This document shows positions 1-5,700 of a DNA stretch of 6,602 nucleotides, one piece after another (position 1 is the stretch's first letter; every line of letters begins with the position of its first letter). The position numbers and the translations under genes were made by a program. Under the pieces are notes generated by a model that ran no database searches, was not told where the DNA came from, and was given only the letters and a program-made list of their open reading frames with translations. Source of the DNA: Acidaminococcus sp. CAG:917 (lineage in GTDB: Bacteria; Bacillota; Clostridia; Christensenellales; CAG-917); assembly GCA_000437555.1 (NCBI GenBank), contig FR901017.1:5226-11827 (forward strand), written 5' to 3'.

Positions 1-885
1 GGCAAGCTGAAGATACATATCCTCCGATTCGTCGTATTTGGGATCGGAAAAATTGAACGATATTTCTTTATCGCTTCCCTCTTCGGTTATCTTTTCTTCG
101 GACAGCACAAGCGATGTCAAATTTGTCTTATATCCCAAAATGGCATTCGTAAAGGCTTCTACAAAATCTTTTTTGATTTCCTCGTCCTTTTCATACGAGT
201 CGGCAAACAAAGCTAAAATTTGTTTCTTTTTATCCGATTTAAATATTTTTTTATCTTTCAATATGCTTTTTAACTTGTAAAGTTTATCGGTATACCTTAA
301 GTCAATTTCATAGTCGTTGAGCAGCAACTCAAAAAGCGCTTTTAACTGTTCGTCTAAAACCGCTCCCACTTCGATTTTTTTGTCTTGGTATAAAAAGTTT
401 CCTCTGTATTTTATAATGTGATGAATGGCAAGATATATCTTTCTTATGTCCTCTTTTGTATCGCAGGTCATAAGGTGATTTCTGAGGTGATAGATTGTCA
501 AAGAATTTTTATCGTTATAAAAATCACGGTCGGTATAGTCGCCGTCAAAAAGATTGTAGCGGTTATCCCTGAAATAACAACCTTCGCCCATTCGATAACT
601 GCTTTCGCTAAGTTTAATGTAAAAGTTAGGGTCGGCTTTATATACAGCACTACTCAAAAGTTCCTGCAAAAGCGAAATCCTTTCCCTTCTTCTTTCATAG
701 CGACGGCGCTGTCCCCTCTTTAAACGCCAGTCTTTTGCCGTACCCGCTTTTTCAAACAAAAAAGCGCCCCAGGCGTCCTTGCCTTTAAGTTTGGCAAGAT
801 TATAGTTTTCATCGATTACTGCCCAGCCGACAGAATTTGTTCCTAAATCAAGTCCTATGGAATAATTTTCAATTTTTTTTGACAT
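1..885 (-). CDS. cas9: CRISPR-associated endonuclease Cas9, N-terminal 295 residues (runs off the left edge)
   Basis: RNA-guided DNA endonuclease of a type II CRISPR-Cas system. The frame is open from ATG at 885 to base 1 without a stop, so the gene is cut by the window edge, not broken. Visible in order: RuvC-I segment at residues 8-24 (YSIGLDLGTNSVGWAV) with the catalytic Asp13, equivalent to SpCas9 Asp10; an Arg-rich bridge helix at about 52-78 (RLKRGQRRRYERRRERI); then the start of the REC lobe with family-typical LTIYHLRNHL (129-138) and IYLAIHHIIKYRGNFL (150-165). The latter two resemble long type II-A Cas9 proteins of Bacillota (usually about 1,050-1,400 aa in total). HNH, RuvC-II/III and the PAM-interacting domain lie outside. 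A GGGGG run 14 bases upstream is a distant Shine-Dalgarno; the nearer upstream ATG is out of frame. A tracrRNA gene diverges immediately upstream. Identity is very sure; the II-A subtype is inferred. Confidence 0.96.
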   Translation of the reverse strand, partial: MSKKIENYSIGLDLGTNSVGWAVIDENYNLAKLKGKDAWGAFLFEKAGTAKDWRLKRGQRRRYERRRERISLLQELLSSAVYKADPNFYIKLSESSYRMGEGCYFRDNRYNLFDGDYTDRDFYNDKNSLTIYHLRNHLMTCDTKEDIRKIYLAIHHIIKYRGNFLYQDKKIEVGAVLDEQLKALFELLLNDYEIDLRYTDKLYKLKSILKDKKIFKSDKKKQILALFADSYEKDEEIKKDFVEAFTNAILGYKTNLTSLVLSEEKITEEGSDKEISFNFSDPKYDESEDMYLQLA

Positions 886-891
886 AAGGTA

Positions 892-920
892 TTGACATTC
901 CCCCTTTGTATGTTTATACT
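892..920 (+). promoter_or_regulatory. Promoter of the tracrRNA
   Basis: Perfect -35 box TTGACA (892-897), 17-base spacer, and near-perfect -10 box TATACT (915-920). The predicted transcript start is about 927. The -35 box lies only six bases from the cas9 start codon (885) on the other strand, so this promoter sits inside the cas9 leader, over its presumed ribosome binding site. Confidence 0.85.
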
Positions 921-926
921 TAAAGC

Positions 927-1028
927 GTAACCATTTAAGTAACCATATGGGATTACACCGTGAGTTAAAATAAATGTTACACTACAAGCCTTTTAAGTAA
1001 GGTGCTACCGTAAGGTAGCTTTTTTTTT
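927..1028 (+). ncRNA. tracrRNA of the type II CRISPR-Cas9 system
   Basis: Trans-activating CRISPR RNA: pairs with the repeat part of pre-crRNA, allows RNase III processing, and holds Cas9. The predicted RNA runs from the transcript start (about 927) to the T-run (1028), about 102 nt. From 5' to 3': an anti-repeat at about 934-960 containing the palindrome CCATATGG (943-950) and ATTACACCG (952-960); the lower-stem block GAGTTAAAATAA (962-973), which closely resembles the AAGTTAAAATAA of streptococcal tracrRNAs; a weak possible nexus (TGT 975-977 with ACA 984-986); a small stem GCCTT/AAGGT (988-992 with 999-1003); and the terminator stem. Position next to cas9, divergent orientation, size, promoter and terminator all agree. 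The CRISPR array is not in the window, so pairing with the real repeat cannot be tested here. The exact 5' end is inferred from the promoter. Confidence 0.85.
1004..1028 (+). terminator. Intrinsic terminator of the tracrRNA
   Basis: A 6-bp perfect stem GCTACC/GGTAGC (1004-1009 with 1014-1019) closed by a GTAA (GNRA) tetraloop and followed by nine T (1020-1028). It doubles as the 3'-terminal hairpin of the tracrRNA. Confidence 0.92.
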
Positions 1029-1567
1029 GCTTTTTTATCTTTTGTATTTTGGGGAACAAGTTAAAATTTAATAAAATAAATGAACAAATCCGCTGACAAT
1101 TTTCCCCGAACGAAACTTCAGATAAATAACTTTTTATTCTTTAATCATGTTAAACGACTTATTATTTACCAAAAATTTCCATTCAACAAAACGCATTATA
1201 TCATATTAGAATCGGCAATTCAATAGCTTTTAGAAAAAATTATCAAAAATTGTAAAGTTATTTTTGTTATTTGTGACAGCTGTTTGGGCAATTTGTAAAT
1301 TGCACATTTTTTTTTTATAATAGAAAAAAATGTGACGAATAGTGTCGTGATTTTATTTGGATTTAGTGGTAAGATAAAATTGAAATTTGAAGAAATGAAA
1401 ACGGAGCAAAATTGAAGCAATAAAAAACAGATAAAATGCAAACCAGAATAAGCAATAAAAGATATGGCAGAAAAAATCCAAGCACGCCTCAATGACAAAA
1501 TAAATATAAATACACCGTGCTTATGACGTGCGATTAAGCCGCAAACGGTGCACACAAAGGAGCGAAA
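1029..1567. other. AT-rich intergenic region between tracrRNA and the XRE gene
   Basis: About 540 bases without a convincing gene. Short ATG frames here (for example the 18-19 codon frames starting around 1437 and 1464) lack Shine-Dalgarno sites. The region holds a good plus-strand promoter (1293-1321) and, just before the XRE gene, an inverted pair CACCGT (1513-1518) / ACGGTG (1545-1550). A weak minus-strand promoter-like pair, TTGTCA at 1094-1099 with TTTATT at 1070-1075 (18-base spacer), could serve cas9, but this is unproven. No CRISPR repeats are seen. Confidence 0.6.
1293..1321 (+). promoter_or_regulatory. Probable promoter of the XRE-family gene
   Basis: -35 box TTGTAA (1293-1298, four of six consensus bases), 17-base spacer rich in T, and perfect -10 box TATAAT (1316-1321). 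The predicted start at about 1328 would give a leader of about 240 bases before the gene at 1568. The next plus-strand gene is the only evident target. Confidence 0.6.
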
Positions 1568-2059
1568 ATGGAATTCGGAGATAAACTTAAAAAACTGAGG
1601 TCGGACAGCGGTCTCAGTCAAGAGGAGCTTGCCGAAAAAATCTTCGTCACAAGGACGGCGGTTTCAAAGTGGGAAACAAAAAAAGGCTATCCTTCTATAG
1701 ACAGTCTGAAACTTATCGCCGATTTGTTTGGCGTTACTCTTGACGAGCTTATATCCGACGACGACGTGGAAAGCAAAAAAATGATTGACGACAAAAGGGC
1801 AAAAATCGCTTACGTCTTTGCCGTGGCGTTTTTGATCGCAACAGTCGCTTTTGCTTTTGCCGCCTATTTTTCGGGATATACCCTGCTTTGCATAGGCTCG
1901 TTTGTCGGCGCTGTCGGCTACGTTATAGCCGCTTTTTTATCCAAGCCGAGGTATAAAAGATTTCAATCGAAAAACAGCCTCGCTCTCGACATTCTCTCAA
2001 AGATAATAATATGTGGAATAGTTATCTTCGCGATAGTGACGACGGCAATAAAGCTGTAA
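1568..2059 (+). CDS. XRE-family helix-turn-helix protein with three C-terminal membrane segments
   Basis: A 163-residue putative DNA-binding regulator tethered to the membrane. Residues 4-62 form a Cro/CI-type HTH: GDKLKKLRSDSGLSQEELA, then the recognition helix around FVTRTAVSKWE (26-36), then the KxxYPSIDSLxxIADLFxVTLDELI end seen in many Bacillota XRE proteins. An acidic/charged linker follows (64-78), then three hydrophobic segments at about 79-100, 104-124 and 142-162, with basic KPRYKRFQSK between the second and third. The start is set by AGGAG (1558-1562), five bases before the ATG. It stands alone: the upstream neighbours diverge and a terminator follows 13 bases after the stop. Proteins of this layout are common in Clostridia, but their signals and targets are mostly unknown, so the regulon and the reason for membrane anchoring cannot be stated. 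Nothing in the sequence ties it to the CRISPR locus beyond proximity. Confidence 0.92.
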   Translation: MEFGDKLKKLRSDSGLSQEELAEKIFVTRTAVSKWETKKGYPSIDSLKLIADLFGVTLDELISDDDVESKKMIDDKRAKIAYVFAVAFLIATVAFAFAAYFSGYTLLCIGSFVGAVGYVIAAFLSKPRYKRFQSKNSLALDILSKIIICGIVIFAIVTTAIKL

Positions 2060-2071
2060 AAACTGAAATAA

Positions 2072-2099
2072 AAAATGCCGACTGCTAAGTCGGCATTTT
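2072..2099. terminator. Bidirectional intrinsic terminator between convergent genes
   Basis: Perfect 12-bp inverted repeat AAAATGCCGACT / AGTCGGCATTTT (2072-2083 with 2088-2099) with loop GCTA. On plus it is followed by TTTTGATTTT, ending the XRE transcript. On minus it is followed by a six-T run, ending the phosphodiesterase transcript that arrives from 2208. Confidence 0.92.
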
Positions 2100-2207
2100 G
2101 ATTTTAAAACGTAATTTGTTTGATATAAATTTTATCCGAAAGGTTTTTCCGAAACGGCAAAAGCGTTCGCTGAAAAATATTTCCTGAATCGTCCTGTCAA
2201 AAATCAA

Positions 2208-3023
2208 TTACACAAGACAGTTGGTGGTGATATAGTCAACGCCCCACTCTATGAGCAGACGGGCACGGGGTTTTGTGTCGACCGTCCAGCAATTAACTTT
2301 AATGCCGGCGTCGTGGAAAGCTTTTACTCTTGCCCTCGACAGCTCTGCATAATATATATCGATATCGCAGTTTATAGCTTTGAGGTGTCCGATAAGTTCT
2401 TTATCGTAGCGTGACGCCAAAAACTGCATTTTTATATCGGGGCTTATTTCTCTAAGCGATTTTAAATTTTCATAATTAAAAGAGATAAACACGGTTTCGT
2501 CAAGACGCCCCATACCTTTTATTATTTCAACGATTTCCTCGATATATTTCTTGTCAAAATAATTTTTAAGCTCGAGCACGGAAATTTTTGAGGCGTCCTT
2601 GCAAACTTGTATATATTCCTCCAAAAGTGGAATTCTTGTTCCGTCTTCGGAAGTATCTTTATTTTTAACTCTGAGCTTTACCTGCTGAAGTTGCTCTAAG
2701 GTGCTTTCGTCAACGGGAAGTTTGGGGCTGCCTACCCTGCCCGTGGAATCGTCGTGAATGATGACGTATTTGCCGTCCGACGTAGGATGCACGTCCGTTT
2801 CAATTCCCCAATAAGCTTCTTTGCCGGCGGCTTTAAATGCCGAGAGAGAATTTTCTCTCCATATTGAACTGAGCCCCCTATGCGCGATAAGTTTTGTATT
2901 TTTTTTATCCGCTACGGAAATGGGTTTTTTGTAAGTTTTAAAAACTCGTCTTGAAAAATTTCTGATTTCGGTAAAACCGTTTGAAAATCTGAACTTTGAA
3001 TATCTTTTGGTAACGTTATCCAT
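2208..3023 (-). CDS. Glycerophosphodiester phosphodiesterase (GDPD family)
   Basis: Hydrolyses glycerophosphodiesters (deacylated phospholipids) to glycerol-3-phosphate and an alcohol; metal-dependent TIM-barrel enzyme. The 271-residue protein shows the family motifs: IAHRG with His48-Arg49 (45-50), EN (57-58), the metal-binding ETD (Glu75, Asp77), IIHDD with His90, and ELK with Glu151/Lys153. The C-terminal WTVDT and GVDYITTN strands also match. All catalytic positions appear intact. There is no signal peptide or membrane segment, so it is probably cytoplasmic (UgpQ-like in location) and may recycle phospholipid head groups. The first ~40 residues are a basic extension before the barrel. The start is ATG at 3023, chosen because GGAGGGG lies five bases upstream and the promoter ends just before it; an upstream TTG start at 3068 would overlap the -35 box. 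It has its own promoter and is not in an operon within the window. The physiological substrate is unknown. Confidence 0.93.
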   Translation of the reverse strand: MDNVTKRYSKFRFSNGFTEIRNFSRRVFKTYKKPISVADKKNTKLIAHRGLSSIWRENSLSAFKAAGKEAYWGIETDVHPTSDGKYVIIHDDSTGRVGSPKLPVDESTLEQLQQVKLRVKNKDTSEDGTRIPLLEEYIQVCKDASKISVLELKNYFDKKYIEEIVEIIKGMGRLDETVFISFNYENLKSLREISPDIKMQFLASRYDKELIGHLKAINCDIDIYYAELSRARVKAFHDAGIKVNCWTVDTKPRARLLIEWGVDYITTNCLV

Positions 3024-3026
3024 AAT

Positions 3027-3033
3027 CCCCTCC
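3027..3033 (-). promoter_or_regulatory. Ribosome binding site fixing the GDPD start
   Basis: GGAGGGG on the minus strand ends three bases before the ATG at 3023 (five bases from the GGAGG core). It selects this start over the in-frame TTG at 3068. Because the promoter predicts a transcript start near 3033, the leader would be only about ten bases and would begin at or within this site. Confidence 0.75.
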
Positions 3034-3039
3034 GAAAAA

Positions 3040-3068
3040 ATTATAACAAATTGAACCAATTTTTTCAA
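3040..3068 (-). promoter_or_regulatory. Promoter of the GDPD gene
   Basis: On the minus strand, -35 box TTGAAA (3068-3063), 17-base spacer, and perfect -10 box TATAAT (3045-3040). The predicted transcript start is near 3033. It lies between the upstream operon's terminator (3100-3138) and the gene, so the GDPD gene is independently transcribed. Confidence 0.78.
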
Positions 3069-3099
3069 TACCCAATTTTAATTTCTTGTTTTTCGACAC

Positions 3100-3138
3100 A
3101 AAAAAGCTCTGCAAGCTTAAAAAGAGAACTTGCAGAGC
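3100..3138 (-). terminator. Intrinsic terminator of the csoR-ATPase operon
   Basis: Perfect 10-bp stem GCTCTGCAAG / CTTGCAGAGC (3106-3115 with 3129-3138), 13-base loop, followed on the minus strand by six T (3105-3100). It lies about 75 bases after the ATPase stop codon. Confidence 0.88.
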
Positions 3139-3212
3139 CAAAATATGAATATTAAAACTATTTTACATCGTCACTTTTATATACCCTCTACATGTCGGCA
3201 ATGGAAACGACT

Positions 3213-5615
3213 TTATTCTTTTTTTGAATTCATTTCCTTCTTTTTGCGATATAACAAAAGTGCCGAAGAAGCGACTACCAAAATGGAAGTTCCGTTGTGA
3301 ACGAGGGCGCCCGTAACGGGAGTTAAATATCCAAACAAGGATAAAAGCACAGCCGTTATATTGATTGCAAGAGCGATAACGATATTACGCTTTATCGTGC
3401 CGACAACCCTTTTGGAAAGTTTTAAAGTGTCGGCAAGTTTTGCCACGTTGTTATCCATTATGGCGACGTCTGCGGAATCTATCGCGATATCGCTGCCCAT
3501 TGCGCCCATGGCAAAACTGACGTTTGCGAGTTTGAGCGCAGGCGCGTCGTTGATTCCGTCGCCGAGCATGCATACCTTTTTGCCCTCACTTTGAAGCTTT
3601 TCTATTATATCGAGTTTGTCGCTCGGCATAAGCGAGGAGTATACGTTTTCGATTCCGCACTTATCGGCGATAAATCTTGCGCTCTTTTCGTTGTCCCCCG
3701 TCAGCATATACGGAATATATCCCTTTTCCTTGAGCGAGGCTATAAGCTCTTTTGCGTCCGCTCTTATCGTATCGGAAAAAGCGAGCACTCCTCCGAGTTT
3801 TCCGTCGATAAAAACAAAGGATAACGTCTTGCCCTGTTCCAAAAATTCTTCGGCAGCCTTTTCGGCGTTGACATCACGCTTTATCGCAGCACCGTAGGAA
3901 ATGACCTCGACGAATTTTCCGTCCACTTTTCCCTTTATGCCTTCGCCTGCGGCAGTCTGAATATCTTTCGCCGAAAAATAGTCCTTTTTATTGTAGTATT
4001 CAAGCACCGCAAGCGAGAGCGGATGCTCGGAATATCTCTCGAGACTAGCCACGAGTTTTAAAAGCTCATCTTCTTTTTCGGCAAGAGATAAAATTCTGTC
4101 AAGCTTTATCTTGCCCTCGGTGAGCGTGCCCGTTTTGTCAAAGCATACAATTTTTATTTTTGAAAGTTCTTCAAGACTCTCTCCGCTCTTTATCAATACG
4201 CCGCCCATAGCGCTGTTGCCGAGTCCCGCGGCAATGGCTGTAGGCGTGGCAAGCGCAAACGCACAAGGACAGAACACCACCAAAATAGTTATTGCTCTTA
4301 TTAAGCTTTCGACGGGCGAAAGTTTAAACCCGAAAGAGGAAATTATACCTACAAGTATCGAAGTAACGATAACTACGGGAATAATAACGGTGACCCACCT
4401 ATCCGCAAGACGCGATATAGGCGCTTTTTTGCCCTCGGCTTCGAGCGTCAGTTTCGCCATTTTTGCCACAACCGTATCTTCCGCAGCCTTTGTCGCCTCA
4501 ATCTCTATAACGCCGCTCAAATTTATCGTTCCACCGTAAACGGGCGAGTTTTCACTTGCATCAAAAGGCAGATATTCGCCCGTAACCGAAGATTGGTCGA
4601 TAGACGCGTTTCCCTTTTTGACAATTCCGTCTACCGCTATGACCTCGCCGGATTTTACAAGTATCATATCCCCCGCTTTGATTTCGTCCGTCGGCGTATT
4701 TACCCATTCTCCGTCCGTTAAAACAAAAGCGTCTTTGGGCAGAAGATTTACCACCTTCTCGATGCCAGACCTGCACTTTTTGACGGTCAAGTCTTCGATA
4801 AAACTGCCCAGCGACATCAAAAACGCAATCTCTGCCGCGGCAAAAACATAGCTGTGATTGTGACTGAGTCCGCTTTCGGTATCGACAAAAAATCCGGCTA
4901 TCTCAAGAGCAACGCATGCAAGCATCGCTATCGATATGAGCGTATTTGCCTTAACCTTGCCCTTTGACAAAAGTTTTATTGCGGACACAAATATAGGCAC
5001 TCCGCAAATTAGCAAAGCTATCCAAGCAGGATTGAAGTAATAAAAGCCTATCCAGATATTCTTCCACTCAAAAAATCCCGCAATTAAAAACACAAGCGAC
5101 ACGGAAAGCAATACGCACTGAGTGATTATCTCTTTTTTTGCGCTATTTGATTTTTTTGCCGCTCCGCAGCCACAGCCCGTTTCGGTCGGCGGCACGGAAC
5201 AGCAACCGTATGACGGCGCACTCTTTTGGAATGTATTATTTTCCTTCACGTTCTTTGCCGCGCAGTGCGGACAGCTCTCTTTTTTCTCGTTTTTTATTCC
5301 TAAACCGTCCCCATCTTTACCGTGACAGCATGTTTCGCTTTTCAGTTTCTCTTGCGAGCAGCAGCATTTCTTTTCGGCGGTTTGGTTGAAATCCATATCG
5401 GATTTGCCCGACTGTCTTTCTTCGCAGCCGCAAGCTTGATTATCCTCCTTTTTTGCGGTGCAATGAGGACACTCGGCAGTTTCAACTTGAGCGGTTTTAT
5501 TCTCGGGTTCACCCCTAAAAACCGTTTGTTTTTCTTTTGTCTCCTTTTTAGCCGATAAACAATGGGGACATTCGTTTTTTATTTTATCATTTATCGTGTG
5601 CTCTTTTTCTTCCAT
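3213..5615 (-). CDS. P1B-type heavy-metal-exporting ATPase with a Cys-rich N-terminal tail (CopA-like)
   Basis: An 800-residue membrane pump using ATP to export a soft metal ion, probably Cu(I). Residues 1-160 hold 17 cysteines: three CPHC motifs (16-19, 49-52, 115-118) plus CGC, CCC, CC, CC and CGC clusters, with no GMxCxxC HMA domain. Membrane helices lie near 162-182, 195-215, 223-243 and 253-273. The actuator domain has SVTGE (343-347). A membrane pair follows at about 407-465, holding the metal site CPC (449-451) in CPCAFALATPTA. Next come the phosphorylation site Asp493 in DKTGTLT, the P1B-specific HP (531-532), TGDN (639-642) and GDGINDAP (685-692); two final helices lie near 741-787. 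All catalytic motifs are intact. The last helices carry ALAIN and HNG, matching neither CopA (YN, MxxSS) nor ZntA (K, D). The start at 5615 is chosen for AGGAGG eight bases upstream; an in-frame ATG at 5645 has no such site. Second gene after csoR, 85 bases apart. Family sure; metal less so. Confidence 0.93.
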   Translation of the reverse strand: MEEKEHTINDKIKNECPHCLSAKKETKEKQTVFRGEPENKTAQVETAECPHCTAKKEDNQACGCEERQSGKSDMDFNQTAEKKCCCSQEKLKSETCCHGKDGDGLGIKNEKKESCPHCAAKNVKENNTFQKSAPSYGCCSVPPTETGCGCGAAKKSNSAKKEIITQCVLLSVSLVFLIAGFFEWKNIWIGFYYFNPAWIALLICGVPIFVSAIKLLSKGKVKANTLISIAMLACVALEIAGFFVDTESGLSHNHSYVFAAAEIAFLMSLGSFIEDLTVKKCRSGIEKVVNLLPKDAFVLTDGEWVNTPTDEIKAGDMILVKSGEVIAVDGIVKKGNASIDQSSVTGEYLPFDASENSPVYGGTINLSGVIEIEATKAAEDTVVAKMAKLTLEAEGKKAPISRLADRWVTVIIPVVIVTSILVGIISSFGFKLSPVESLIRAITILVVFCPCAFALATPTAIAAGLGNSAMGGVLIKSGESLEELSKIKIVCFDKTGTLTEGKIKLDRILSLAEKEDELLKLVASLERYSEHPLSLAVLEYYNKKDYFSAKDIQTAAGEGIKGKVDGKFVEVISYGAAIKRDVNAEKAAEEFLEQGKTLSFVFIDGKLGGVLAFSDTIRADAKELIASLKEKGYIPYMLTGDNEKSARFIADKCGIENVYSSLMPSDKLDIIEKLQSEGKKVCMLGDGINDAPALKLANVSFAMGAMGSDIAIDSADVAIMDNNVAKLADTLKLSKRVVGTIKRNIVIALAINITAVLLSLFGYLTPVTGALVHNGTSILVVASSALLLYRKKKEMNSKKE

Positions 5616-5623
5616 AAACACAG

Positions 5624-5629
5624 CCTCCT
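5624..5629 (-). promoter_or_regulatory. Ribosome binding site fixing the ATPase start
   Basis: AGGAGG on the minus strand, eight bases before the ATG at 5615. The longer in-frame alternatives (ATG at 5645, and ATG at 5729 inside csoR) have no comparable site, so the 800-residue product is preferred. Confidence 0.8.
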
Positions 5630-5700
5630 TTTCGCTTTTCGCCATTTTGTTTTTTTTTTGCAAATTTTCCTTGACTATATCATTTAATTTTTTCACATAT

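Noticed and set aside
38..723. Plus-strand frames 38-280 and 418-723
   Set aside because: They lie antisense to the cas9 coding frame, whose catalytic and bridge-helix motifs are unmistakable. The plus-strand products have no recognisable motifs.
1051..1107. GGGGAA / TTCCCC inverted pair
   Set aside because: The arms are only six bases with about 45 bases of A/T-rich DNA between them, so a stable hairpin is unlikely and it does not coincide with any other signal.
1437..1526. Two 18-19 codon frames in the XRE leader
   Set aside because: No Shine-Dalgarno precedes either ATG and they overlap each other. Chance frames of this size are expected.
886..1567. CRISPR array near cas9
   Set aside because: No unit is repeated with regular spacers. 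The repeat-like piece at 934-973 occurs once, with a promoter and terminator, as expected for a tracrRNA anti-repeat.
1220..1621. 133-codon minus-strand frame
   Set aside because: It overlaps the start of the XRE gene, its promoter and its ribosome site on the other strand. The product is low-complexity and hydrophobic, as expected from reading AT-rich noncoding DNA.
3024..3068. GDPD start extended to a TTG at 3068
   Set aside because: The extension covers the -35 and -10 boxes and the Shine-Dalgarno. The ATG at 3023 has GGAGGGG at good spacing.
4111..5558. Many short frames overlapping the ATPase on both strands, including 4111-4539, 4561-4776 and 5122-5558
   Set aside because: They are shadows of the ATPase reading frame; the Cys-rich tail in particular opens several other frames. 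None has its own motifs.
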